Assembly: GCA_946699065.1 (NCBI GenBank) | Contig: CAMPDV010000837.1 | Location: 108,022 to 172,021, forward strand | Origin: Loxodes magnus | Lineage: Eukaryota; Ciliophora; Karyorelictea; Loxodida; Loxodidae | DNA length: 64,000 nt | Direction of reading: 5' to 3' | Translations under genes and position numbers: made by a program | The notes under the pieces: model-generated | The model's database searches: none | What the model was told of the DNA's origin: nothing | Seen by the model: the letters and a program-made list of their open reading frames with translations, nothing else | Part shown: piece by piece, positions 25,101 through 43,782 of the stretch | Layout of the letters: each line of letters opens with the position of its first letter | How positions within the stretch are numbered: the stretch's first letter is position 1

Positions 25101-26915
25101 GAACTCTGAATCACTGGATATAGCCACAGCATATACATAACTAGTGTGACCACTCATGGTCTTACAGCTACCTGTCTTGACGTCCCATAGTCTCACCGTC
25201 TTATCTCAACTTCCCGATACGAAGAACTCTGAATCACTGGATATAGCCACAGCATATACATAACTAGTGTGACCACTCATGGTCTTACAGCTACTGTCTT
25301 GACGTCCCATAGTCTCACCGTCTTATCATGACTTCCCGATACGATGAACTCTGAATCACTGGATATAGCCACAGCATATACATAACTAGTGTGACCACTC
25401 ATGGTCTTACAGCTACCTGTCTTGACGTCCCATAGTCTCACCGTCTTATCATGACTTCCCGATACAATGAACTCTGAATCACTGGATATAGCCACAGATC
25501 ATACATAACTAGTGTGACCACTCATGGTCTTACAGCTACTGTCTTGACGTCCCATAGTCTCACCGTCTTATCTCAACTTCCCGATACAATGAACTCTGAA
25601 TCACTGGATATAGCCACAGATCATACATAACTAGTGTGACCACTCATTTTCTTACAGCTACTGTCTTGACGTCCCATAGTCTCACCGTCTTATCTCAACT
25701 TCCCGATACGATGAACTCTGAATCACTGGATATAGCCACAGCATATACATAACTAGTGTGACCACTCATGGTCTTACAGCTACCTGTCTTGACGTCCCAT
25801 AGTCTCACCGTCTTATCTCAACTTCCCGATACAATGAACTCTGAATCACTGGATATAGCCACAGCATATACATAACTAGTGTGACCACTCATGGTCTTAC
25901 AGCTACCTGTCTTGACGTCCCATAGTCTCACCGTCTAATAATAACTTTCCGATACGATGAACTCTGAATTACTGAATATAGCCACAGATCATACAAAACT
26001 AGTGTGACCACTCATTTTCTTACAGCTACCTGTCTTGACGTCCCATAGTCTCACCGTCTTATCTCAACTTCCCGATACGAAGAACTCTGAATCACTGGAT
26101 ATAGCCACAGCATATACATAACTAGTGTGACCACTCATGGTCTTACAGCTACCTGTCTTGACGTCCCATAGTCTCACCGTCTAATCATGACTTCCCGATA
26201 CAATGAACTCTGAATCACTGGATATAGCCACAGATCATACATAACTAGTGTGACCACTCATGGTCTTACAGGTACCTGTCTTGACGTCCCATAGTCTCAC
26301 CGTCTAATCATAACTTCCCGATACGAAGAACTCTGAATCACTGGATATAGCCACAGATCATACATAACTAGTGTGACCACTCATGGTCTTACAGGTACCT
26401 GTCTTGACGTCCCATAGTCTCACCGTCTTATCTCAACTTCCCGATACGATGAACTCTGAATCACTGGATATAGCCACAGATAATACATAATTAGTGTGAC
26501 CACTCATGGTCTTATAGCTACCTGTCTTGACGTCCCATAGTCTCACCGTCTTATCATGACTTCCCGATACAATGAACTCTGAATCACTGGATATAGCCAC
26601 AGATCATACATAACTAGTGTGACCACTCATTTTCTTACAGCTACTGTCTTGACGTCCCATAGTCTCACCGTCTTATCTCAACTTCCCGATACGAAGAACT
26701 CTGAATCACTGGATATAGCCACAGCATATACATAACTAGTGTGACCACTCATGGTCTTACAGCTACCTGTCTTGACGTCCCATAGTCTCACCGTCTTATC
26801 TCAACTTCCCGATACGAAGAACTCTGAATCACTGGATATAGCCACAGCATATACATAACTAGTGTGACCACTCATGGTCTTACAGCTACCTGTCTTGACG
26901 TCCCATAGTCTCACC
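22150..26915 (-). repeat. Tandem higher-order repeat, period 2455 bp (20 units), nearly two copies
   Basis: Positions 22150-24460 and 24605-26915 carry the same succession of unit variants at a constant 2455-bp offset. Checks: the ATTACTGAATATAG tag (23516 and 25971), the CTTATAGC unit encoding Tyr at codon 11 (24056 and 26511), and the open 72-codon pieces ending VAVRP (22822 and 25277, 22331 and 24786). The offset is 20 units of 123 bp minus five one-base losses, so even the positions of the losses are duplicated. Divergence is very low, so the duplication is recent or kept uniform by conversion. Confidence 0.88.
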
Positions 26916-27589
26916 GTCTAATCATGACTTCCCGATACAATGAACTCTGAATCACTGGATATAGCCACAGATCATACATAACTAGTGTGACCACTCATGG
27001 TCTTACAGGTACCTGTCTTGACGTCCCATAGTCTCACCGTCTTATCTCAACTTCCCGATACGAAGAACTCTGAATCACTGGATATAGCCACAGCATATAC
27101 ATAACTAGTGTGACCACTCATGGTCTTACAGCTACTGTCTTGACGTCCCATAGTCTCACCGTCTTATCATGACTTCCCGATACGAAGAACTCTGAATCAC
27201 TGGATATAGCCACAGCATATACATAACTAGTGTGACCACTCATGGTCTTACAGCTACCTGTCTTGACGTCCCATATTCTCACCGTCTTATCATGACTTCC
27301 CGATACGATGAACTCTGAATCACTGGATATAGCCACAGATCATACATAACTAGTGTGACCACTCATTTTCTTACAGCTACTGTCTTGACGTCCCATAGTC
27401 TCACCGTCTTATCTCAACTTCCCGATACGAAGAACTCTGAATCACTGGATATAGCCACAGCATATACATAACTAGTGTGACCACTCATGGTCTTACAGCT
27501 ACCTGTCTTGACGTCCCATAGTCTCACCGTCTTATCTCTACTTCCCGATACGATGAACTCTGAATCACTGGATATAGCCACAGATCATA

Positions 27590-32320
<4,731 letters not shown>

Positions 32321-32810
32321 TCTACTTCCCGATACGATGAACTCTGAATCACTGGATATAGCCACAGATCATACATAACTAGTGTGACCACTCATTTTCT
32401 TACAGCTACTGTCTTGACGTCCCATAGTCTCACCGTCTTATCTCAACTTCCCGATACGAAGAACTCTGAATCACTGGATATAGCCACAGCATATACATAA
32501 CTAGTGTGACCACTCATGGTCTTACAGCTACCTGTCTTGACGTCCCATAGTCTCACCGTCTTATCTCAACTTCCCGATACGAAGAACTCTGAATCACTGG
32601 ATATAGCCACAGCATATAAATAACTAGTGTGACCACTCATGGTCTTACAGGTACCTGTCTTGACGTCCCATAGTCTCACCGTCTTATCTCTACTTCCCGA
32701 TACGATGAACTCTGAATCACTGGATATAGCCACAGATCATACATAACTAGTGTGACCACTCATTTTCTTACAGCTACTGTCTTGACGTCCCATAGTCTCA
32801 CCGTCTTATC

Positions 32811-33776
32811 TCAACTTCCCGATACGAAGAACTCTGAATCACTGGATATAGCCACAGCATATACATAACTAGTGTGACCACTCATGGTCTTACAGCTACC
32901 TGTCTTGACGTCCCATAGTCTCACCGTCTTATCTCCACTTCCCGATACGATGAACTCTGAATCACTGGATATAGCCACAGCATATACATAACCTGTGTGG
33001 ACACTCATGGTCTTACAGGTACCTGTCTTGACGTCCCATAGTCTCACCGTATAATCTCCACTTCCCGATACGATGAACTCTGAATCACTGGATATAGCCA
33101 CAGAATATACATAACCTGTGTGAACACTCATGGTCTTACAGGTACCTGTCTTGACGTCCCATAGTCTCACCGTCTTATCTCAACTTCCCGATACAATGAA
33201 CTCTGAATCACTGGATATAGCCACAGCATATACATAACTAGTGTGACCACTCATGGTCTTACAGCTACCTGTCTTGACGTCCCATAGTCTCACCGTATAA
33301 TTTCCACTTCCCGATACGAAGAACTCTGAATCACTGGATATAGCCACAGCATATACATAACTAGTGTGACCACTCATGGTCTTACAGCTACCTGTCTTGA
33401 CGTCCCATAGTCTCACCGTATAATCTCCACTTCCCGATACGATGAACTCTAAATCACTGGATATAGCCACAGCATATACATAACTAGTGTGACCACTCAT
33501 GGTCTTACAGCTACCTGTCTTGACGTCCCATAGTCTCACCGTCTTATCATGACTTCCCGATACGATTAACTCTGAATCACTGGATATAGCCACAGCATAT
33601 ACATAACCTGTGTGGACACTCATGGTCTTACAGGTACCTGTCTTGACGTCCCATAGTCTCACCGTATAATCTCCACTTCCCGATACGATGAACTCTGAAT
33701 CACTGGATATAGCCACAGAATATACATAACTAGTGTGAACACTCATGGTCTTACAGCTACTGTCTTGACGTCCCAT
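32811..33776 (-). pseudogene. Propeller-length WD40 frame with one internal TGA (198 + 119 codons)
   Basis: From a true ATG at 33774-33776 (MGRQDSSCK, which enters the blade frame through a one-base-loss unit) the frame is open for 198 codons to TGA at 33180-33182. It continues in the same frame for a further 120 or so codons to TGA at 32811-32813. The total of 322 codons holds almost eight blades, close to the seven or eight of a closed beta-propeller. Blades include VHTSY/VHTGY, GDYT, GNYT, HDKT and one SSDLEF type. Both TGAs are at codon 38 (S-stop-D-K-T), where WD40 repeats commonly have Trp. With the standard code the piece gives fewer than five blades, too few for a propeller. No promoter or signal peptide is evident. 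It is the best single candidate for coding sequence here, but could equally be an array piece that happens to be open. Confidence 0.5.
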
Positions 33777-34825
33777 AGTCTCACCGTCTTATCTCAACTT
33801 CCCGATACGAAGAACTCTGAATCACTGGATATAGCCACAGCATATAAATAACTAGTGTGACCACTCATGGTCTTACAGCTACCTGTCTTGACGTCCCATA
33901 GTCTCACCGTCTTATCTCAACTTCCCGATACGAAGAACTCTGAATCACTGGATATAGCCACAGCATATACATAACTAGTGTGACCACTCATGGTCTTACA
34001 GCTACTGTCTTGACGTCCCATAGTCTCACCGTCTTATCATGACTTCCCGATACGATGAACTCTGAATCACTGGATATAGCCACAGCATATACATAACTAG
34101 TGTGACCACTCATGGTCTTACAGCTACCTGTCTTGACGTCCCATAGTCTCACCGTCTTATCATGACTTCCCGATACAATGAACTCTGAATCACTGGATAT
34201 AGCCACAGATCATACATAACTAGTGTGACCACTCATGGTCTTACAGCTACTGTCTTGACGTCCCATAGTCTCACCGTCTTATCTCAACTTCCCGATACAA
34301 TGAACTCTGAATCACTGGATATAGCCACAGATCATACATAACTAGTGTGACCACTCATTTTCTTACAGCTACTGTCTTGACGTCCCATAGTCTCACCGTC
34401 TTATCTCAACTTCCCGATACGATGAACTCTGAATCACTGGATATAGCCACAGCATATACATAACTAGTGTGACCACTCATGGTCTTACAGGTACCTGTCT
34501 TGACGTCCCATAGTCTCACCGTCTTATCTCAACTTCCCGATACGAAGAACTCTGAATCACTGGATATAGCCACAGCATATACATAACTAGTGTGACCACT
34601 CATGGTCTTACAGCTACCTGTCTTGACGTCCCATAGTCTCACCGTCTTATCTCAACTTCCCGATACGAAGAACTCTGAATCACTGGATATAGCCACAGCA
34701 TATACATAACTAGTGTGACCACTCATGGTCTTACAGGTACCTGTCTTGACGTCCCATAGTCTCACCGTCTTATCTCTACTTCCCGATACGATGAACTCTG
34801 AATCACTGGATATAGCCACAGATCA

Positions 34826-34945
<120 letters not shown>

Positions 34946-35019
34946 TCATACATAACTAGTGTGACCACTCATTTTCTTACAGCTACTGTCTTGACGTCCC
35001 ATAGTCTCACCGTCTTATC

Positions 35020-35985
35020 TCAACTTCCCGATACGAAGAACTCTGAATCACTGGATATAGCCACAGCATATACATAACTAGTGTGACCACTCATGGTCTT
35101 ACAGCTACCTGTCTTGACGTCCCATAGTCTCACCGTATAATCTCCACTTCCCGATACGATGAACTCTAAATCACTGGATATAGCCACAGCATATACATAA
35201 CCTGTGTGGACACTCATGGTCTTACAGGTACCTGTCTTGACGTCCCATAGTCTCACCGTATAATCTCCACTTCCCGATACGATGAACTCTGAATCACTGG
35301 ATATAGCCACAGAATATACATAACCTGTGTGAACACTCATGGTCTTACAGGTACCTGTCTTGACGTCCCATAGTCTCACCGTCTTATCTCAACTTCCCGA
35401 TACAATGAACTCTGAATCACTGGATATAGCCACAGCATATACATAACTAGTGTGACCACTCATGGTCTTACAGCTACCTGTCTTGACGTCCCATAGTCTC
35501 ACCGTATAATCTCCACTTCCCGATACGAAGAACTCTGAATCACTGGATATAGCCACAGCATATACATAACTAGTGTGACCACTCATGGTCTTACAGCTAC
35601 CTGTCTTGACGTCCCATAGTCTCACCGTATAATCTCCACTTCCCGATACGATGAACTCTAAATCACTGGATATAGCCACAGCATATACATAACTAGTGTG
35701 ACCACTCATGGTCTTACAGCTACCTGTCTTGACGTCCCATAGTCTCACCGTATAATCTCCACTTCCCGATACGATGAACTCTAAATCACTGGATATAGCC
35801 ACAGCATATACATAACCTGTGTGGACACTCATGGTCTTACAGGTACCTGTCTTGACGTCCCATAGTCTCACCGTATAATCTCCACTTCCCGATACGATGA
35901 ACTCTGAATCACTGGATATAGCCACAGAATATACATAACTAGTGTGAACACTCATGGTCTTACAGCTACTGTCTTGACGTCCCAT
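35020..35985 (-). pseudogene. Second copy of the propeller-length WD40 frame with one internal TGA
   Basis: This is the 2209-bp-offset copy of the frame at 32811-33776: ATG at 35983-35985, 198 open codons to TGA at 35389-35391, then about 120 more codons in frame to TGA at 35020. The blade order is the same, but several H-D-K-T or G-N-Y-T blades of the first copy are G-D-Y-T here, and SSDLEF is more frequent. The copies therefore differ by amino-acid changes at the variable codons while the open frame and the single TGA are kept. Function is unknown. WD40 propellers generally act as recognition scaffolds. Confidence 0.5.
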
Positions 35986-37034
35986 AGTCTCACCGTCTTA
36001 TCTCAACTTCCCGATACGAAGAACTCTGAATCACTGGATATAGCCACAGCATATAAATAACTAGTGTGACCACTCATGGTCTTACAGCTACCTGTCTTGA
36101 CGTCCCATAGTCTCACCGTCTTATCTCAACTTCCCGATACGAAGAACTCTGAATCACTGGATATAGCCACAGCATATACATAACTAGTGTGACCACTCAT
36201 GGTCTTACAGCTACTGTCTTGACGTCCCATAGTCTCACCGTCTTATCATGACTTCCCGATACGATGAACTCTGAATCACTGGATATAGCCACAGCATATA
36301 CATAACTAGTGTGACCACTCATGGTCTTACAGCTACCTGTCTTGACGTCCCATAGTCTCACCGTCTTATCATGACTTCCCGATACAATGAACTCTGAATC
36401 ACTGGATATAGCCACAGATCATACATAACTAGTGTGACCACTCATGGTCTTACAGCTACTGTCTTGACGTCCCATAGTCTCACCGTCTTATCTCAACTTC
36501 CCGATACAATGAACTCTGAATCACTGGATATAGCCACAGATCATACATAACTAGTGTGACCACTCATTTTCTTACAGCTACTGTCTTGACGTCCCATAGT
36601 CTCACCGTCTTATCTCAACTTCCCGATACGATGAACTCTGAATCACTGGATATAGCCACAGCATATACATAACTAGTGTGACCACTCATGGTCTTACAGG
36701 TACCTGTCTTGACGTCCCATAGTCTCACCGTCTTATCTCAACTTCCCGATACGAAGAACTCTGAATCACTGGATATAGCCACAGCATATACATAACTAGT
36801 GTGACCACTCATGGTCTTACAGCTACCTGTCTTGACGTCCCATAGTCTCACCGTCTTATCTCAACTTCCCGATACGAAGAACTCTGAATCACTGGATATA
36901 GCCACAGCATATACATAACTAGTGTGACCACTCATGGTCTTACAGGTACCTGTCTTGACGTCCCATAGTCTCACCGTCTTATCTCTACTTCCCGATACGA
37001 TGAACTCTGAATCACTGGATATAGCCACAGATCA

Positions 37035-37154
<120 letters not shown>

Positions 37155-37346
37155 TCATACATAACTAGTGTGACCACTCATGGTCTTACAGCTACCTGTC
37201 TTGACGTCCCATAGTCTCACCGTCTTATCTCAACTTCCCGATACAATGAACTCTGAATCACTGGATATAGCCACAGATCATACATAACTAGTGTGACCAC
37301 TCATGGTCTTACAGCTACCTGTCTTGACGTCCCATAGTCTCACCGT

Positions 37347-37826
37347 CTAATCATGACTTCCCGATACGAAGAACTCTGAATCACTGGATATAGCCACAGC
37401 ATATAAATAACTAGTGTGACCACTCATGGTCTTACAGGTACCTGTCTTGACGTCCCATAGTCTCACCGTATAATCTCCACTTCCCGATACGATGAACTCT
37501 AAATCACTGGATATAGCCACAGCATATACATAACTAGTGTGACCACTCATGGTCTTACAGCTACCTGTCTTGACGTCCCATAGTCTCACCGTATAATCTC
37601 CACTTCCCGATACGATGAACTCTAAATCACTGGATATAGCCACAGCATATACATAACCTGTGTGGACACTCATGGTCTTACAGGTACCTGTCTTGACGTC
37701 CCATAGTCTCACCGTATAATCTCCACTTCCCGATACGATGAACTCTGAATCACTGGATATAGCCACAGAATATACATAACCTGTGTGAACACTCATGGTC
37801 TTACAGCTACTGTCTTGACGTCCCAT
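37347..37826 (-). pseudogene. 159-codon WD40 frame, four blades, ends at TAG40
   Basis: ATG at 37824-37826 enters the blade frame through a one-base-loss unit as MGRQDSSCK. The blades are VHTGY/GDYT, VHTGY with SSDLEF, GHTSY with SSDLEF/GDYT, and a final GHTSYL blade ending S-H-D-TAG. It is identical in protein to 39188-39667, the 1841-bp-offset copy. Beyond the TAG the same frame continues to lower coordinates through several more blades with TGA/TAG until a one-base loss near 36590. Too short for a closed propeller on its own. Confidence 0.45.
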
Positions 37827-38875
37827 AGTCTCACCGTCTTATCTCAACTTCCCGATACGAAGAACTCTGAATCACTGGATATAGCCACAGCATATAAATA
37901 ACTAGTGTGACCACTCATGGTCTTACAGCTACCTGTCTTGACGTCCCATAGTCTCACCGTCTTATCTCAACTTCCCGATACGAAGAACTCTGAATCACTG
38001 GATATAGCCACAGCATATACATAACTAGTGTGACCACTCATGGTCTTACAGCTACTGTCTTGACGTCCCATAGTCTCACCGTCTTATCATGACTTCCCGA
38101 TACGATGAACTCTGAATCACTGGATATAGCCACAGCATATACATAACTAGTGTGACCACTCATGGTCTTACAGGTACCTGTCTTGACGTCCCATAGTCTC
38201 ACCGTCTTATCTCAACTTCCCGATACAATGAACTCTGAATCACTGGATATAGCCACAGATCATACATAACTAGTGTGACCACTCATGGTCTTACAGCTAC
38301 TGTCTTGACGTCCCATAGTCTCACCGTCTTATCTCAACTTCCCGATACAATGAACTCTGAATCACTGGATATAGCCACAGATCATACATAACTAGTGTGA
38401 CCACTCATTTTCTTACAGCTACTGTCTTGACGTCCCATAGTCTCACCGTCTTATCTCAACTTCCCGATACGATGAACTCTGAATCACTGGATATAGCCAC
38501 AGCATATACATAACTAGTGTGACCACTCATGGTCTTACAGCTATCTGTCTTGACGTCCCATAGTCTCACCGTCTTATCATGACTTCCCGATACGAAGAAC
38601 TCTGAATCACTGGATATAGCCACAGCATATACATAACTAGTGTGACCACTCATGGTCTTACAGCTACCTGTCTTGACGTCCCATAGTCTCACCGTCTTAT
38701 CTCAACTTCCCGATACGAAGAACTCTGAATCACTGGATATAGCCACAGCATATACATAACTAGTGTGACCACTCATGGTCTTACAGGTACCTGTCTTGAC
38801 GTCCCATAGTCTCACCGTCTTATCTCTACTTCCCGATACGATGAACTCTGAATCACTGGATATAGCCACAGATCA

Positions 38876-38995
<120 letters not shown>

Positions 38996-39187
38996 TCATA
39001 CATAACTAGTGTGACCACTCATGGTCTTACAGCTACCTGTCTTGACGTCCCATAGTCTCACCGTCTTATCTCAACTTCCCGATACAATGAACTCTGAATC
39101 ACTGGATATAGCCACAGATCATACATAACTAGTGTGACCACTCATGGTCTTACAGCTACCTGTCTTGACGTCCCATAGTCTCACCGT

Positions 39188-39667
39188 CTAATCATGACTT
39201 CCCGATACGAAGAACTCTGAATCACTGGATATAGCCACAGCATATAAATAACTAGTGTGACCACTCATGGTCTTACAGGTACCTGTCTTGACGTCCCATA
39301 GTCTCACCGTATAATCTCCACTTCCCGATACGATGAACTCTAAATCACTGGATATAGCCACAGCATATACATAACTAGTGTGACCACTCATGGTCTTACA
39401 GCTACCTGTCTTGACGTCCCATAGTCTCACCGTATAATCTCCACTTCCCGATACGATGAACTCTAAATCACTGGATATAGCCACAGCATATACATAACCT
39501 GTGTGGACACTCATGGTCTTACAGGTACCTGTCTTGACGTCCCATAGTCTCACCGTATAATCTCCACTTCCCGATACGATGAACTCTGAATCACTGGATA
39601 TAGCCACAGAATATACATAACCTGTGTGAACACTCATGGTCTTACAGCTACTGTCTTGACGTCCCAT
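39188..39667 (-). pseudogene. 159-codon WD40 frame, copy of 37347-37826
   Basis: This has the same predicted 159 residues and the same boundaries relative to its block as the copy 1841 bp away: ATG entry through a shortened unit and TAG at codon 40 of the fourth blade. Identity of the two copies indicates very recent duplication or conversion. The next unit on the low-coordinate side is again G-H-T-S-Y type with TGA22. Confidence 0.45.
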
Positions 39668-40174
39668 AGTCTCACCGTCTTATCTCAACTTCCCGATACG
39701 AAGAACTCTGAATCACTGGATATAGCCACAGCATATAAATAACTAGTGTGACCACTCATGGTCTTACAGCTACCTGTCTTGACGTCCCATAGTCTCACCG
39801 TCTTATCTCAACTTCCCGATACGAAGAACTCTGAATCACTGGATATAGCCACAGCATATACATAACTAGTGTGACCACTCATGGTCTTACAGCTACTGTC
39901 TTGACGTCCCATAGTCTCACCGTCTTATCATGACTTCCCGATACGATGAACTCTGAATCACTGGATATAGCCACAGCATATACATAACTAGTGTGACCAC
40001 TCATGGTCTTACAGCTACCTGTCTTGACGTCCCATAGTCTCACCGTCTTATCATGACTTCCCGATACAATGAACTCTGAATCACTGGATATAGCCACAGA
40101 TCATACATAACTAGTGTGACCACTCATGGTCTTACAGCTACTGTCTTGACGTCCCATAGTCTCACCGTCTTATC

Positions 40175-40411
40175 TCAACTTCCCGATACGATGAACTCTA
40201 AATCACTGGATATAGCCACAGCATATACATAACCTGTGTGGACACTCATGGTCTTACAGGTACCTGTCTTGACGTCCCATAGTCTCACCGTATAATCTCC
40301 ACTTCCCGATACGATGAACTCTGAATCACTGGATATAGCCACAGAATATACATAACCTGTGTGAACACTCATGGTCTTACAGGTACCTGTCTTGACGTCC
40401 CATAGTCTCAC
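40175..40411 (-). pseudogene. 78-codon VHTGY/GDYT piece at the edge of the subfamily domain
   Basis: Two V16-H-T-G19 blades with G38-D-Y40-T and L30. It is the last piece of this subfamily at the high-coordinate side of the 32.7-40.4-kb domain; from about 40500 upward units return to the common GHTSY/HDKT types. The frame has only a GTG at its high end and stops at TGA38. Confidence 0.4.
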
Positions 40412-41716
40412 CGTCTTATCTCAACTTCCCGATACAATGAACTCTGAATCACTGGATATAGCCACAGCATATACATAACTAGTGTGACCACTCATGGTCT
40501 TACAGCTACCTGTCTTGACGTCCCATAGTCTCACCGTCTTATCTCAACTTCCCGATACGATGAACTCTGAATCACTGGATATAGCCACAGATCATACATA
40601 ACTAGTGTGACCACTCATTTTCTTACAGCTACTGTCTTGACGTCCCATAGTCTCACCGTCTTATCTCAACTTCCCGATACGAAGAACTCTGAATCACTGG
40701 ATATAGCCACAGCATATACATAACTAGTGTGACCACTCATGGTCTTACAGCTACTGTCTTGACGTCCCATAGTCTCACCGTCTTATCTCTACTTCCCGAT
40801 ACGATGAACTCTGAATCACTGGATATAGCCACAGATCATACATAACTAGTGTGACCACTCATTTTCTTACAGCTACTGTCTTGACGTCCCATAGTCTCAC
40901 CGTATAATCTCAACTTCCCGATACGAAGAACTCTGAATCACTGGATATAGCCACAGATCATACATAACTAGTGTGACCACTCATGGTCTTACAGCTACTG
41001 TCTTGACGTCCCATAGTCTCACCGTCTTATCTCAACTTCCCGATACAATGAACTCTGAATCACTGGATATAGCCACAGATCATACATAACTAGTGTGACC
41101 ACTCATGGTCTTACAGCTACCTGTCTTGACGTCCCATAGTCTCACCGTCTAATCATGACTTCCCGATACGAAGAACTCTGAATCACTGGATATAGCCACA
41201 GCATATAAATAACTAGTGTGACCACTCATGGTCTTACAGGTACCTGTCTTGACGTCCCATAGTCTCACCGTCTTATCTCTACTTCCCGATACGATGAACT
41301 CTGAATCACTGGATATAGCCACAGATCATACATAACTAGTGTGACCACTCATGGTCTTACAGGTACCTGTCTTGACGTCCCATAGTCTCACCGTCTTATC
41401 TCAACTTCCCGATACGAAGAACTCTGAATCACTGGATATAGCCACAGCATATACATAACTAGTGTGACCACTCATGGTCTTACAGCTACCTGTCTTGACG
41501 TCCCATAGTCTCACCGTCTTATCTCAACTTCCCGATACGAAGAACTCTGAATCACTGGATATAGCCACAGCATATACATAACTAGTGTGACCACTCATGG
41601 TCTTACAGCTACTGTCTTGACGTCCCATAGTCTCACCGTCTTATCTCTACTTCCCGATACGATGAACTCTGAATCACTGGATATAGCCACAGATCATACA
41701 TAACTAGTGTGACCAC

Positions 41717-42058
41717 TCATTTTCTTACAGCTACTGTCTTGACGTCCCATAGTCTCACCGTCTTATCATGACTTTCCGATACGATGAACTCTGAATTACT
41801 GGATATAGCCACAGCATATAAATAACTAGTGTGACCACTCATGGTCTTACAGCTATCTGTCTTGACGTCCCATAGTCTCACCGTCTTATCATGACTTCCC
41901 GATACGAAGAACTCTGAATCACTGGATATAGCCACAGCATATACATAACTAGTGTGACCACTCATGGTCTTACAGGTACCTGTCTTGACGTCCCATAGTC
42001 TCACCGTCTTATCTCTACTTCCCGATACGATGAACTCTGAATCACTGGATATAGCCAC
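41717..42058 (-). pseudogene. 113-codon WD40 piece ending VAVRK
   Basis: Open from the TGA22 of one unit across R-D-K-T, GTC, DSC and L21 blades to a one-base-loss unit, after which the shifted frame ends within six codons as V-A-V-R-K-stop. It contains a blade with N29 (SSNSEF) and E36 (VSES), a linked pair of changes tagged on the plus strand by CTTTCCG and AATTAC. The same tail recurs at 45403, 45771, 47978 and 48346. No start codon of its own other than GTG or internal ATG14. Confidence 0.4.
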
Positions 42059-43662
42059 AGATCATACATAACTAGTGTGACCACTCATGGTCTTACAGCT
42101 ACTGTCTTGACGTCCCATAGTCTCACCGTCTTATCTCAACTTCCCGATACGATGAACTCTGAATCACTGGATATAGCCACAGATCATACATAACTAGTGT
42201 GACCACTCATTTTCTTACAGCTACCTGTCTTGACGTCCCATAGTCTCACCGTCTTATCTCAACTTCCCGATACGATGAACTCTGAATCACTGGATATAGC
42301 CACAGATCATACATAACTAGTGTGACCACTCATGGTCTTACAGCTACCTGTCTTGACGTCCCATAGTCTCACCGTCTAATCATGACTTCCCGATACAATG
42401 AACTCTGAATCACTGGATATAGCCACAGATCATACATAACTAGTGTGACCACTCATGGTCTTACAGCTACCTGTCTTGACGTCCCATAATCTCACCGTCT
42501 CATCATCACTTCCCGATACGAAGAACTCTGAATCACTGGATATAGCCACAGCATATACATAACTAGTGTGACCACTCATGGTCTTACAGCTACCTGTCTT
42601 GACGTCCCATAGTCTCACCGTATAATCTCCACTTCCCGATACGATGAACTCTGAATCACTGGATATAGCCACAGTATATACATAACTAGTGTGACCACTC
42701 ATGGTCTTACAGCTACCTGTCTTGACGTCCCATAGTCTCACCGTCTAATCATGACTTCCCGATACGATGAACTCTGAATCACTGGATATAGCCACAGCAT
42801 ATAAATAACTAGTGTGACCACTCATGGTCTTACAGCTATCTGTCTTGACGTCCCATAGTCTCACCGTCTTATCATGACTTCCCGATACGAAGAACTCTGA
42901 ATCACTGGATATAGCCACAGATCATACATAACTAGTGTGACCACTCATGGTCTTACAGCTACCTGTCTTGACGTCCCATAGTCTCACCGTCTTATCTCAA
43001 CTTCCCGATACAATGAACTCTGAATCACTGGATATAGCCACAGATCATACATAACTAGTGTGACCACTCATGGTCTTACAGCTACCTGTCTTGACGTCCC
43101 ATAGTCTCACCGTCTAATCATGACTTCCCGATACGAAGAACTCTGAATCACTGGATATAGCCACAGATCATACATAACTAGTGTGACCACTCATGGTCTT
43201 ACAGGTACCTGTCTTGACGTCCCATAGTCTCACCGTCTTATCTCAACTTCCCGATACAATGAACTCTGAATCACTGGATATAGCCACAGCATATACATAA
43301 CTAGTGTGACCACTCATGGTCTTACAGGTACCTGTCTTGACGTCCCATAGTCTCACCGTCTTATCTCAACTTCCCGATACGAAGAACTCTGAATCACTGG
43401 ATATAGCCACAGATCATACATAACTAGTGTGACCACTCATTTTCTTACAGCTACCTGTCTTGACGTCCCATAGTCTCACCGTCTTATCTCAACTTCCCGA
43501 TACGATGAACTCTGAATCACTGGATATAGCCACAGATCATACATAACTAGTGTGACCACTCATGGTCTTACAGCTACCTGTCTTGACGTCCCATAGTCTC
43601 ACCGTCTAATCATGACTTCCCGATACAATGAACTCTGAATCACTGGATATAGCCACAGATCA

Positions 43663-43782
<120 letters not shown>

